A stretch of 64,000 nt of DNA, taken from positions 156,591-220,590 of the forward strand of contig SZNP01000009.1 in assembly GCA_005239435.1 (NCBI GenBank), written 5' to 3'. Positions 23,976-33,036 of the stretch are shown here, in pieces (position 1 is the first letter of the stretch; each line of letters starts with the position of its first letter). A program made the translations under genes and the position numbers. The DNA is from Halorussus salinisoli (GTDB lineage: Archaea > Halobacteriota > Halobacteria > Halobacteriales > Haladaptataceae). The notes beneath the pieces were generated by a model. It did not search any database. It worked only from the letters and a program-made list of their open reading frames with translations, and was not told the origin of the DNA.

Positions 23976-25034
23976 CTACCGTCGGTCACGACCCTGCTGG
24001 CCTCGGTCCCGCTGGTATCCTTTCCCGTACCGGGGTTGCCGACCCTGCGTCTGCTGACCCTGCGGTGAGTAGGACGGTCGGGCCTGCTCGGACTCCTCCG
24101 TCGGTTGCTGGTGGGGTTGCTTCGGCGGCGTCTGCTGGTGGGACTGCTGGGGCGAGGGGCGCTGGTGGGGCATTTCGGCGGGCATCTCCCGTCGGTCGGA
24201 CTGACCCTGCCCGTGAGACGACTGGCGCTCTCGCTCGGAGAACTGCTCCCCGGCGTGGGGGCCGCCGGCGTGACTCGGCTGATGGCGCGACTCGCCGCCG
24301 TATTCGAGGCTGTGGCGACTCTCCTGCGGTTGCTGGCCCTGTGCCTGTTGCTGGCCGCCCGTCCGTTGCTGGTCGTCCGCCCGGCGTTGCTGGCTCTGTG
24401 CCTGTTGGTCGTCCATCTGCTGATGACCCGGCATCTGCTGCTGGGCCTGCGTCTGCCGGTGGTTCTCCGTCGGTCGCTGTCCCTGCTGAGACTGGTACTG
24501 TCCCTGTTGTGGCTGTTGACCTCCCGACTGCTGACCTCCGGACTGTCGACCCCCGGACTGCCGACTCTGGGACTGTTGTCGCCGCCCTCCGTATCGAGAC
24601 GGCGACGACTGCTGACTGGGCGACTGCTGTCCGGGCGACTGCTGACCGGTCGATTGCGGTCCTCCGGACTGCCCACCGAGTGATTGCTGTCGACCGGTCT
24701 CACCGCTCGCCTGCGGAGAGTACTGCTCCCGCGGGATGTGGTTGCCCTGCTGGCGCGAGTCACCGCCGAAACGGATGCTGACCTGTCTTCTGCGCGTATA
24801 GTGCTGTGACTGGCGGTCCCGTCCCTCGGCGCTGTTGGCGGGCACGATTGCCTCGCCGCCCTGCATCCGCTCTTTGACCTCGCGCTCGACCTCTTCGGGA
24901 CTCCGGTCGTCACCGCGTCGGCCCCCTTCTCGTTGGTTCGTCTGTCGCTTACCCGTCCGTCGCTGGTCGTCGCGTCCGCGCTCCTCGGTGTGACGATACT
25001 CCCGGCCTCCCTGTCGGTATCGGTCGTTCGACAT
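23976..25034 (-). CDS. Gln-rich disordered protein
   Basis: 352 aa. Residues about 1-95 are charged and Arg-rich with one plausible structured patch (SPEEVEREVKERMQGGEAIV, RRRQVSIRFGGD). The rest is Gln/Ser/Gly/Pro/Arg/His low-complexity sequence (QQSGGQQSGGQQ, HQQMDDQQAQSQQ) like prion-like or phase-separating regions. There are no cysteines and few hydrophobics. Codon use favours GC third positions in this frame, and the ATG at 25034 lies just downstream of an AT-rich promoter-like zone. Function unknown; compare with the His-tract protein at 18 kb. Confidence 0.68.
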   Translation of the reverse strand: MSNDRYRQGGREYRHTEERGRDDQRRTGKRQTNQREGGRRGDDRSPEEVEREVKERMQGGEAIVPANSAEGRDRQSQHYTRRRQVSIRFGGDSRQQGNHIPREQYSPQASGETGRQQSLGGQSGGPQSTGQQSPGQQSPSQQSSPSRYGGRRQQSQSRQSGGRQSGGQQSGGQQPQQGQYQSQQGQRPTENHRQTQAQQQMPGHQQMDDQQAQSQQRRADDQQRTGGQQQAQGQQPQESRHSLEYGGESRHQPSHAGGPHAGEQFSERERQSSHGQGQSDRREMPAEMPHQRPSPQQSHQQTPPKQPHQQPTEESEQARPSYSPQGQQTQGRQPRYGKGYQRDRGQQGRDRR

Positions 25035-25642
25035 CAGTAATCTCCCGGCAAGATTTCGGTCCGCGACTTCCTTATCGGTGCTGGCTAGGGGAGTTCGAGA
25101 CGGGTGCTAAGAATTGTACTTGATTGCTAAAGATATATTTCTAAGTTTTTTAGAAATATTTATATTTCTATTGATGCGAGCGCACCGTCGGTAGCTTCCC
25201 GGAGTTGTCGGAGAAGCTAGCTACTCCTTGAGCCACTCATACTGCGACCGCACAGCACTGCAACCACGCTCCGCTAGCGACCCCTTGAGCCAAGGAGTAC
25301 TGCAACCGCACAGCACGCACCGCAATCGCACCGCGACTGCACAGCACCGCAACCGCGCCCCGTTCCTCCCCGCGTGCGGTGCGCTCGGCCGCGACCGCAC
25401 CACAGATGCGGCCGAGCGCAAGTGCGGCGCGTCCCGTAGTCCGGGGAAATTCACGGAACGCGGTTGGTGGTCCAGTCCACGAAACTGCGGCCGGTGACAC
25501 GGGTCAGTGGCCCACGAAGTCGCTAACGGCTCGTCGTCGTCGCTTTCGTTGCGGCCCGCTTCGTCGCTCGACGCCGAAAAACACCTCGCGTCACGCGTCG
25601 TCGACGGCAGGACTTAACGCGCTCCCCGACCAACGCTTCGAC
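25035..25642. other. Intergenic gap with AT-rich hairpin and dispersed repeat
   Basis: 608 bases. 25080-25180 is very AT-rich and contains an inverted repeat ATATTTCTAA (25135-25144) / TTAGAAATAT (25150-25159) with loop GTTTT. 25214-25380 is a dispersed CAGCACCGCA-rich repeat (separate entry). 25380-25640 has open frames but no recognisable protein. The nnrE/nnrD promoter should lie near the right end. Confidence 0.6.
25214..25380 (+). repeat. Dispersed intergenic repeat family 1, copy A (divergent)
   Basis: It begins AAGCTAGCTACTCCTTGAGC, like the copy at 48441, then runs into repeated ACCGCACAGCAC words. The CCTTGAGCCA unit occurs twice inside (about 25227 and 25282), so it looks like a partial tandem duplication. 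It lacks the 13-bp hairpin found in copies B and C. Confidence 0.7.
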
Positions 25643-27082
25643 ATGATTTCGGCAGACCGGATGGCTCAGGTCGATGCGAACGCGGCCGCCCTCGGCGTGC
25701 CGCGGAAGCAGTTGATGGAGTCGAGCGGCAACGCCGTCGCCCGCGAGGTCCGGGCAGTCGCCGACCCCGGCGCGCGGGTGGCGGTCGTCGCCGGGCGCGG
25801 GAACAACGGCGGCGACGCCTTCGTCGCGGCCCGATTCCTGGACGAGTACGACGCCTCGGTCCACCTGCTCGGCCGGGCCGAGACCATCGCGACCGACATC
25901 GCCCGCGAGAACTGGGCCGCCCTCCAACAGGGCGAGTACGTCACCGAGGAGGTCGGCGACTCCCGGGAGTTCGACTTGCCCGACTGCGACGTAATCGTGG
26001 ACGCGATGCTCGGAACCGGCGTCACGGGCGCGCTCCGCGAACCGGAGGCCACCGCCGCCGAGCGAATCAACGACGCGGAGGCGACCGTGGTCGCCGTGGA
26101 CGTTCCCTCCGGCGTGAACGCCGACACGGGTGACGCCGAGGGCATCGCAGTCGCGGCCGACCGCGTGGTCACGTTCCACGACGCGAAACCCGGTCTCGGC
26201 TCGCTCGACGCCGAGGTGACGGTGGCGGACATCGGCATCCCCGCGGCGGCCGAGCGGTTGGTCGGCCCGGGCGACCTGCTCCCGGTCCGGCGCGGAAACG
26301 GGGCCGAAGACGCCCGCGCCTACGTCGTCGGCGGCGGTCCGTACACGGGTGCCCCGGCGCTCGCGGCGCAGGCCGCGCTCCGGACCGGTGCGAACCTCTC
26401 GTTCGTCGCCGCGCCCGAGACCGTCGCGCCGCAGATTCAGGGCTACGCCGAGGACCTCATCGTTCAAGCCTACGCGGGCGACCGCCTCGAACCCGAACAG
26501 GTCTCGGACCTCGTGGACACCGCCGAGAGCTACGACGACGTCGTGGTCCTCGGGCCGGGTCTCGGCAACGCCGACGAGACCTTGGAGGCCGCCGAGCGGT
26601 TCCTCGCGGCGTTCTCGGGCCGAGCGGTCGTGGACGCCGACGCGCTCCCCGTCGTCCCCGAGGTCGAGACCGACGCGACACTCGTCTGCACGCCCAACCG
26701 CAAGGAGTTGGCGAAGATGGGTGGCCCGGAAGTCGAGAGCGCCGACGCCCTGCGCGACCACGCCGACGAAATCGAGGCGTTCGCCGACGACCTCGGCCAC
26801 GTCGTGCTGGCGAAGGCCGAAGACGACGTGATTTCGGACGGCGAGCGCACTCGCGTCTCGACGGCGGGCACGTCCGGCATGACCGTCGGCGGCACGGGCG
26901 ACACGCTCGCGGGCGCGGTCGCCGGCCTGCTCGCGGCACACGACCCCTTCCAGTCGGCCTGCATGGCGGCCTACGCGAACGGCCGGGCGGCCGAACTGCT
27001 GGACGACCGCCACGACGGCTTGCTGGCCTCGGACCTGCTGGACGCGCTTCCCCGCGCCGTTTGGGGTGAGAACGATGAGTGA
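25643..27082 (+). CDS. nnrE-nnrD: Bifunctional NAD(P)H-hydrate epimerase / ADP-dependent dehydratase
   Basis: 479 aa repair enzyme for damaged NADH/NADPH hydrates. The N-terminal YjeF_N epimerase (about residues 1-210) has GRGNNGGDAFVAARFL, DAMLGTGVTG, VAVDVPSGVNADTG and VTFHDAKPGL. The C-terminal YjeF_C ribokinase-like dehydratase (about 220-475) has YVVGGGPYTGAPALAAQAALRTG, CTPNRKELAKM and GGTGDTLAGAVAGLLA. Full length for the fusion. ATG at 25643. The stop overlaps the moaC start by eight bases, so the two are translationally coupled. Confidence 0.94.
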   Translation: MISADRMAQVDANAAALGVPRKQLMESSGNAVAREVRAVADPGARVAVVAGRGNNGGDAFVAARFLDEYDASVHLLGRAETIATDIARENWAALQQGEYVTEEVGDSREFDLPDCDVIVDAMLGTGVTGALREPEATAAERINDAEATVVAVDVPSGVNADTGDAEGIAVAADRVVTFHDAKPGLGSLDAEVTVADIGIPAAAERLVGPGDLLPVRRGNGAEDARAYVVGGGPYTGAPALAAQAALRTGANLSFVAAPETVAPQIQGYAEDLIVQAYAGDRLEPEQVSDLVDTAESYDDVVVLGPGLGNADETLEAAERFLAAFSGRAVVDADALPVVPEVETDATLVCTPNRKELAKMGGPEVESADALRDHADEIEAFADDLGHVVLAKAEDDVISDGERTRVSTAGTSGMTVGGTGDTLAGAVAGLLAAHDPFQSACMAAYANGRAAELLDDRHDGLLASDLLDALPRAVWGENDE

Positions 27083-27590
27083 GCGCACCGAAGGGGACGA
27101 CGAGAGCGAGAAGCGCGAGGCGGAACTCACGCACACCGACGACGAGGGCGAGGTCCAGATGGTGGACGTGGGCGACAAACCAGATACGGCCCGCCGAGCG
27201 GTCGCCGCGGGCGAAATCAACCTCCAACCCGAGACGGTCGAGGCCATCCGCGACGACGAGGTGAGCAAGGGCGACGTGTTGGCCACCGCCCGCGTCGGCG
27301 CGGTGCAGGCGGTCAAGCACACGTGGGAGACCATCCCGATGTGCCACCAGATTCCCATCACGAACGTCGAGACCGACTTCGAACTCTTCGCCGACCGCGT
27401 GACCCTCGAAGTCGCGGTCGAAACCACCGGCAAGACGGGATGTGAGATGGAGGCCCTGGAGGGCGTGACCACCGGCCTCAACGTGGTCTGGGACATGGTG
27501 AAAGCCGCCGAGAAGGACGCCGACGGCCAGTATCCCGACACGTCCATCGACCGCGTGCGAGTGGTCGAGAAGACGAAGACCGAACTGTAG
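27075..27590 (+). CDS. moaC: Cyclic pyranopterin monophosphate synthase MoaC
   Basis: 171 aa. It makes cyclic pyranopterin monophosphate in molybdenum-cofactor synthesis, together with MoaA. Seen: VQMVDVGDKPDTARRAVAAGEI, KGDVLATARVGAVQAVKHTWETIPMCHQIPI, VETTGKTGCEMEALEGVTTGLNVVWDMVK. These are the family's active-site blocks. The acidic N-terminal extension of about 20 residues is halophile-typical. The ATG lies inside the end of nnrD (8-bp overlap). Confidence 0.95.
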   Translation: MSERTEGDDESEKREAELTHTDDEGEVQMVDVGDKPDTARRAVAAGEINLQPETVEAIRDDEVSKGDVLATARVGAVQAVKHTWETIPMCHQIPITNVETDFELFADRVTLEVAVETTGKTGCEMEALEGVTTGLNVVWDMVKAAEKDADGQYPDTSIDRVRVVEKTKTEL

Positions 27591-27600
27591 CCGTTCGGAC

Positions 27601-28005
27601 TCACCTCTCGGTCTTGCCCTCGCTCTCCCCGTCGCCGTCCTCCCGTTTCCGGTCGTCACTGTCCTTCCGACCTTCGTCGTTCTCCCGTCCCTCGTGCCCC
27701 TTTCGTTCTGCGTCGTTACCCTCGCTCTCCTCGTCCTCTCGGTACTCTATCTCCTCGTCGAGCGTGGCGAGAAAGTCTGGTGGCGCGTCTTCGTTCCGGC
27801 GTCGCCACCGGTGTATGTCGTACCAGTGGCTGAGGCTCGCCACCGCGAACAAGGCTACGATGAGCGCGGCCACGGCGACCGGGGGCAAGCCGTCGAACGG
27901 CGGAACGTCGTATCGGGCTAGTCCGAGCAGACCTATCGAGAGCGCGGTCAGCGCGAGATACACCTTGGGCCACGCTACCCGCGTCCGTCTTGGTTCGCGG
28001 GCCAT
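27601..28005 (-). CDS. Membrane protein with charged tail
   Basis: 134 aa. Two transmembrane helices (about residues 14-30 and 38-60) are followed by a cytoplasmic-type tail rich in Glu/Asp/Arg/Lys/Gly repeats (EGRENDEGRKDSDDRKRED). Convergent with moaC, only ten bases from its stop. No motif of known function; unrecognised family. Confidence 0.72.
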   Translation of the reverse strand: MAREPRRTRVAWPKVYLALTALSIGLLGLARYDVPPFDGLPPVAVAALIVALFAVASLSHWYDIHRWRRRNEDAPPDFLATLDEEIEYREDEESEGNDAERKGHEGRENDEGRKDSDDRKREDGDGESEGKTER

Positions 28006-28273
28006 CGTCTGTGAGGCAGGGCACGTCCGGCACCGGGTGGTCTCGCCGGTCGGCTGACTTCCTGCCGTACTGATTTGGCAGTCGGCGCTACTTTGTTATT
28101 CACCTCGCTCCGGACTTCGTTGTCGAGATAATCTACGAAACGCAGAACGGCAGGATGGCGCTGCGCGCGGGTTTCGAATCTTGCGGCCGGAAACGCGCAC
28201 ACTCAAGTACCGACGTGCGAAAGCTATCGAGGTTACCCGGAACGTCGCGAGCGGTAACGAGAATTACCAGATA

Positions 28274-29569
28274 TTACGCCGACGGCGCGCTGGTCAGGTC
28301 GCCCGCCTTGGCGCGAGACTGTTCAACGATAGACGGCCGGGCCTCGAAGTCCACGACCACCTCGTCGTTGGCGTAGGTCACGTCGTTGACCCGCGCGTGG
28401 TCGTGGACCCACGAGACGACGCTCATCGTCCCGTCTTTCATCGGAAGGACGAGTCGCTCGCGCTCCCAGTCGGGGAGTTCCGCGTCGATGCGCTCGCGCA
28501 GTCCGGTCAGGTTTATCTGCTCCTTGCCCGAGACCGCGATGGGATTGGGCGCGAGCGCCGAGAGGGCCTCGGTCTTCTCGCGGAGGTCCTCCTCGCCCAC
28601 GGCGTCGATTTTGTTCAGCACCGTCACGATGGGGGCCTCGTTGCGCTCGTAGAGGGTGTCGTGGCTGGTGATGAGTTTCTCCCGTATCTCCTCGATGGGT
28701 TCGCTCACGTCCACCACGAGCATCACGAGGTCGGCGTAGTACACCGCGTCGAGGGTGGACTTGAACGACTCGACCAGCCAGTGGGGCAAGTCGCTGATGA
28801 ACCCCACCGTGTCGGTGAGGAGCACGTCGCGGCGCTCCATGTCCATCTTCCGGGTCGTCGTGCCGAGCGTCGTAAAGAGGCGGTCCTGTGCTTCCGCAGT
28901 CGTGTCGAGGTCGGGATGTAACTCCTCGTTCTCACCGAGTTCGAGGTCCTCGGCGAGGCTCTGCATCAGCGTGGACTTCCCGGCGTTGGTGTAACCCGCC
29001 ATCGCCACGAGGTCGAACCCCGACTCCCTGCGGCGGTCCCGGCGGTCGGCCTCGGTCCGGGCGATGGAGTCGAGTTCGTCCTTGATGCGGGAGATCTGGT
29101 TTTTGATGTCCTGCTCCCGGCTCTCGTCGTACTCGCCCAGTCCCATGAACCCCGGTCGCTCGTCGCGCTTGGCGAGACTGGTCTTGGCCTCGGCGCGCGG
29201 GAGTTCGTACCGGAGTTCGGCCAGTTCGACCTGCAACTGGGCCTTCCGGGTCTGGGCGCGCTGGCCGAAGATTTCGAGGATGAGCCTGAACCGGTCGATG
29301 ACCCTGGTCTCCTCGGGGAACTTCCGGCCGAGGTTGAACGTCTGATACGGGCCGAGTTCGTTGTCGAAGATCACCACGTCGGCCCCGGTCTCGGCGACTT
29401 CGCGACCGATTTCGGCGGCTTTCCCTTCGCCGACCTGTAGCGCGGGGTCCTCCTTGCGTGATTGTGTGAACTCGGCCGCGACCTCGTAACCCGCCGCGCG
29501 GGCGAGGTCGCGTATCTCTTCGGTGTCTGGCGTGCCGGAATCGACTCGCTTGACGATTATCGCTTTCAT
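28274..29569 (-). CDS. hflX: GTPase HflX
   Basis: 431 aa ribosome-associated GTPase that splits or rescues stalled ribosomes in bacteria. The N-terminal HflX domain (GYEVAAEFTQSRKEDP, VGEGKAAEI, FDNELGPYQTFNL, RTQxRKAQLQVELAELRYELPR-like) leads to a G domain with G1 GYTNAGKST (192-200), G3 DTVGFI, G4 NKID and G5 VSGK. Length matches archaeal HflX. The ATG overlaps the DUF2209 stop as ATGA, so it is the second gene of that operon. Confidence 0.95.
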   Translation of the reverse strand: MKAIIVKRVDSGTPDTEEIRDLARAAGYEVAAEFTQSRKEDPALQVGEGKAAEIGREVAETGADVVIFDNELGPYQTFNLGRKFPEETRVIDRFRLILEIFGQRAQTRKAQLQVELAELRYELPRAEAKTSLAKRDERPGFMGLGEYDESREQDIKNQISRIKDELDSIARTEADRRDRRRESGFDLVAMAGYTNAGKSTLMQSLAEDLELGENEELHPDLDTTAEAQDRLFTTLGTTTRKMDMERRDVLLTDTVGFISDLPHWLVESFKSTLDAVYYADLVMLVVDVSEPIEEIREKLITSHDTLYERNEAPIVTVLNKIDAVGEEDLREKTEALSALAPNPIAVSGKEQINLTGLRERIDAELPDWERERLVLPMKDGTMSVVSWVHDHARVNDVTYANDEVVVDFEARPSIVEQSRAKAGDLTSAPSA

Positions 29570-30000
29570 ATGAACAGTTTTCGGGCGGCGTACGCGGCGT
29601 GGTGTGCGGCTTGCACGGTCTTACGTTCGGCTATACTCTCGATGTACTTGAAATCCGGGCCGAGGAACTGCTCGACCTTGACTTCCGGTTCTTCGTAGAA
29701 CTCGCCTCGCTCGGCGACCACCGGGCCGTCCGGCGGTTCGGGCAGTTCGGCTACCGCGTCGGCGATGACGCTCGCGGCGTTCTCGAAGGTCGGCGCGTTC
29801 CGACTGACGGCGAAGCCCATTCCTTCCACGTTCCGGAGTCGCGTCGTGCCGACGCTGGCGTAGACGGCTGCGGCTACCATGAGGTACTCGCCGGACTCCT
29901 CGTGGCGGCCGCTGATATCGACGCCGACGACGCTAGCCTCGCCGGGCCTCCACCTCGGTTGCCGCACCCACGGTGCCCATAATCGCGTATACGACGTCAT
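29566..30000 (-). CDS. DUF2209 family protein
   Basis: 144 aa. Seen: VVGVDISGRHEESGEYLMVAAAVYASV, a RNase H-like first strand with a conserved Asp, then ENAASVIADAV, and KVEQFLGPDFKYIESIAERKTVQAAHHAAYAARKL. This is the DUF2209 archaeal family, of unknown role. The first 22 residues (to GEASVV) are unusual, and the true start may be the internal GTG at WVRQ. It is coupled to hflX by a four-base overlap. Confidence 0.86.
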   Translation of the reverse strand: MTSYTRLWAPWVRQPRWRPGEASVVGVDISGRHEESGEYLMVAAAVYASVGTTRLRNVEGMGFAVSRNAPTFENAASVIADAVAELPEPPDGPVVAERGEFYEEPEVKVEQFLGPDFKYIESIAERKTVQAAHHAAYAARKLFI

Positions 30001-30057
30001 CCCTTTTCAATTGTCGGACCGGTCGGAAGCCGGCCGACCGTCCCGTAATTGCGGAAT

Positions 30058-30065
30058 TTATAAGT
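30058..30065 (+). promoter_or_regulatory. TATA box upstream of the valS leader
   Basis: TTTATAAG about 25-30 bases before an ATG at 30090, preceded by GC-rich BRE-like bases. It predicts a transcript that starts at the leader-peptide ATG, about 160 bases ahead of valS. Confidence 0.6.
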
Positions 30066-30089
30066 ACGGTTGCCGGGTTCAATTGAGGT

Positions 30090-30194
30090 ATGTGTACGCC
30101 AGCGAGGGGTCAGACGTCGTTCCGCTCCGACGTCTCCGTCGCGGCATCAGTTCGTGTAGCCCCCGCAGAGGGGCCTCTACTTCATTCTCGGTGA
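30090..30194 (+). CDS. Candidate leader peptide upstream of valS (34 aa)
   Basis: A leaderless-spaced ATG opens a 34-codon frame beginning MCTPARGQTSFRSD and containing four Val codons in a ten-codon stretch (DVSVAASVRVAP). It stops at TGA 30192-30194, 57 bases before valS. The RNA at 30156-30180 can fold as GTAGCCCC...GGGG...CTAC or as AGAGG/CCTCT, which exclude each other. This arrangement resembles attenuation leaders. It is inference; no homologue was checked. Confidence 0.5.
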   Translation: MCTPARGQTSFRSDVSVAASVRVAPAEGPLLHSR

Positions 30195-30251
30195 TTTCTG
30201 ACGCGGTGTTTTCGGACGTTACGTGCTCCAACCGACTATCGACTCGTAAAA

Positions 30252-32873
30252 ATGACTACAGACGAACGAAGCCAAGCGGAGACGACCTGGAACGGACAGT
30301 ACGAACCGGCGGACGTCGAATCGAAGTGGCAACGACGCTGGGTCGAAGAGGGGACCTATCGCTACGACGAGACCGTCGACCCGAACACGGTCTTCAGCAT
30401 CGACACGCCGCCGCCGACCGTCTCGGGGAACCTCCACATCGGCCACCTCTACCAGTTCACGCTCCAGGACTTCGTGGCCCGATTCAACCGGATGCGAAAC
30501 GACGAGGTGTTCTTCCCGATGGGCTACGACGACAACGGTATCGCCTCCGAGCGACTCACCGAACAGGAACTCGGCATTCGACATCAGGAGTTCGACCGAC
30601 CGACGTTTCAGGAGAAGTGTCGGGAGGTATGTCGGGAGTACGAGCAGAACTTCACCGAGAACGTCCAGTCGCTGGCCATCTCGGTCGACTGGGACAACAC
30701 CTACAAGACCATCGAACCCCGCGTCCAGCGACTCTCGCAGTTGTCGTTCGTGGACCTCTACGAGAAAGGACGGGAGTATCGCCAGACCGCACCGGCCATC
30801 TGGTGTCCGGACTGCGAGACCGCCATCTCGCAGGTCGAAACCGAGGACGCCCAGCGCGACACCCACTTCAACGACATCAGTTTCGAGTTGGTCGACCACG
30901 ACGACCGCGACCGAATCACCGTCTCGACCACTCGCCCGGAGTTGTTGCCCGCCTGCGTCGCCGTCTTCGTCCACCCCGACGACGAGGAGCGTGCGGACCT
31001 GGTGGGGAAGACGGCCCGCGTCCCGTTGTTCGGTCACGAGGTCACGATTCGAGAAGACGAACGAGTCGAGAGGGACCAAGGGACCGGTATCGTGATGTCC
31101 TGTACGTTCGGCGACCAGACCGACATCGAGTGGTACCAGGCGCACGACCTGCCGCTCCGGGTCGCAATCGACGAGTCCGGAACGATGACGGCCGACGCGG
31201 GCCCCTACGAGGGTCTGTCGACTCGGGGGGCCCGAGAGGCCATCGTGGCGGACCTGGACGACGAGGGGCACCTGGAGGACCGACGGTCGATTACGCACGC
31301 GGTGAAGGTCCACGAGCGTTGTGAGACCGACATCGAGTTCCGAGTGACCGACCAGTGGTACGTCGAGGTCCTCGACAAGACCGACGAGTACCTCGAAATC
31401 GGACGAGAGATGGAGTGGTACCCCGAGAAGATGTTCACCCGGTACAGGCACTGGGTCGAAGGTCTCGAATGGGACTGGTGTATCTCCCGCCAGCGCGACT
31501 CGGGCATCCCGTTCCCCGTCTGGTACTGCGAGGAGTGCGACGAGACGATACTCGCCGAGAAAGCCGAACTCCCGGTCGACCCGCTCACCGCCGACCCGCC
31601 CGTGGACGCCTGCCCCGAGTGCGGACACGACGAGTTCGACCCCGAGCAGGACGTCTTCGACACGTGGGCCACGTCGTCGCTGACGCCGCTCGTCAACTCC
31701 GGATGGGACTGGGACGAGGAGACGGCGGAGTTCTCGTTCGACCGCCCCGAGTTGTACCCCATGGACCTGCGCCCGCAGGGCCACGACATCATCACGTTCT
31801 GGCTGTTCAACACGATCATCAAGTGTTACGAGCACACCGGCGAGGTGCCGTTCGATTCGGTGATGATAAACGGGATGGTCCTCGACGAGAACCACGAAGC
31901 CATGTCCAAGTCCAAGGGGAACGTCGTCGAACCCGACGAGGTGCTGTCGGAGTTCCCCGTCGACGCCGCGCGCTACTGGGCCGCCGGCACCTCCATCGGC
32001 GACGACTTCCCGTTCAGCGAGAACGACCTCGTGACGGGGCGGAAGTTGCTCCAGAAACTGTGGAACGCCTCGAAACTCGTCACGTCCATCAGCGACTCGT
32101 CGCCCGACGAACCCGCCGAACTCGACCCGATCGACGAGTGGTTGCTCGCGTCGCTCGACGAGGTGGTCGCGGAGGTGACGACCCACTTCGAGAGCTACGC
32201 CTTCTCGAAGGCCCGTGACGCGCTCCGTCAGTTCTTCTGGCACACGTTCTGCGACGACTACCTCGAAATCGCCAAGCACCGCGACTCGGCGTCCACGGAG
32301 TACGCGCTCCGTACGGCCCATCGACGGTTGCTCAAACTGTTCGCGCCGTACCTCCCGCACGTCACCGAGGAGCTATGGCGGAAGTCCTACGGCGACGCGT
32401 CGATTCACCGGGAAGAGTGGCCCGAACCGACGGGGTACGAGGCCGACCGCGACGCTGGCGAAACCGCCATGGAGGTCATCGGAGCGCTTCGCCGATACAA
32501 GGCCGACAACGACCTCGCGCTGAACGCCGACCTCGATTACGTCGGGGTCTACGGCCACGTCGACGGGTTCGAGGACGCCATCGCCGACACGATGCACGTC
32601 GACACGTTCGAGAAACTCCAGTCGCCGCCCGAGACGCGCACCGAAATCGTCGACGTCTCGCTGGACTACTCGATTCTCGGGCCGGAGTACGGGAACGCGG
32701 TCGGCGACATCGAAGCGGGCATCGACGCCGACGACTTCGAACTCGCGGACGACGAACTCCACGTGGCGGGCGAGACGCTCGCCCCGGACTCGTTCGAGGT
32801 GGAGCGAGAGCGGACCTATCGCGGCGACGGGTCGCTCGTCCAGACCGACGACGTCGTCCTCCTCGTCCGATAG
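30252..32873 (+). CDS. valS: Valyl-tRNA synthetase
   Basis: 873 aa class I synthetase that charges tRNA-Val. Seen: HIGH signature at residues 62-65 (SGNLHIGHLYQF), WCPDCETAIS zinc-type pair, editing domain (VSTTRPELLPACVAVFVHP), CISRQRDSGIPFPVWYCEEC, and KMSKS equivalent MSKSKGN from residue 551. The C-terminal anticodon-binding domain ends with DVVLLVR. Length and motifs fit archaeal ValRS. ATG at 30252, preceded by the leader described above. Confidence 0.96.
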   Translation: MTTDERSQAETTWNGQYEPADVESKWQRRWVEEGTYRYDETVDPNTVFSIDTPPPTVSGNLHIGHLYQFTLQDFVARFNRMRNDEVFFPMGYDDNGIASERLTEQELGIRHQEFDRPTFQEKCREVCREYEQNFTENVQSLAISVDWDNTYKTIEPRVQRLSQLSFVDLYEKGREYRQTAPAIWCPDCETAISQVETEDAQRDTHFNDISFELVDHDDRDRITVSTTRPELLPACVAVFVHPDDEERADLVGKTARVPLFGHEVTIREDERVERDQGTGIVMSCTFGDQTDIEWYQAHDLPLRVAIDESGTMTADAGPYEGLSTRGAREAIVADLDDEGHLEDRRSITHAVKVHERCETDIEFRVTDQWYVEVLDKTDEYLEIGREMEWYPEKMFTRYRHWVEGLEWDWCISRQRDSGIPFPVWYCEECDETILAEKAELPVDPLTADPPVDACPECGHDEFDPEQDVFDTWATSSLTPLVNSGWDWDEETAEFSFDRPELYPMDLRPQGHDIITFWLFNTIIKCYEHTGEVPFDSVMINGMVLDENHEAMSKSKGNVVEPDEVLSEFPVDAARYWAAGTSIGDDFPFSENDLVTGRKLLQKLWNASKLVTSISDSSPDEPAELDPIDEWLLASLDEVVAEVTTHFESYAFSKARDALRQFFWHTFCDDYLEIAKHRDSASTEYALRTAHRRLLKLFAPYLPHVTEELWRKSYGDASIHREEWPEPTGYEADRDAGETAMEVIGALRRYKADNDLALNADLDYVGVYGHVDGFEDAIADTMHVDTFEKLQSPPETRTEIVDVSLDYSILGPEYGNAVGDIEAGIDADDFELADDELHVAGETLAPDSFEVERERTYRGDGSLVQTDDVVLLVR

Positions 32874-33036
32874 CCTCGGCCGGCGTCTCCGGAACGACAC
32901 CGGAAACCGACCGTTCGGACCGGTTCGGACTGCGATACATCGCTGCGGATCCGAATTGAATCTTCGCTTCGTCTCGGTTCAACGTCCGAACTGAGGTACC
33001 ACAAGAATCTTATCCCATCGACGAGGGGTTGGTCGT

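Noticed and set aside
25214-25380. Repeated CAGCACCGCA words as a possible CRISPR array
   Set aside because: Units are irregular in length with no unique spacers and no cas genes; the segment matches the 48.4 kb element instead.
25523-27604. 693-codon minus-strand frame opposite nnrE-nnrD/moaC
   Set aside because: Two known enzymes on the plus strand explain the region; the antisense product has no family signature.
30219-32360. 713-codon minus-strand frame opposite valS
   Set aside because: Its translation is Val/Arg/Leu/His-biased with no motif. valS on the plus strand has HIGH and MSKSKGN; the long antisense frame follows from GC-rich codon bias.
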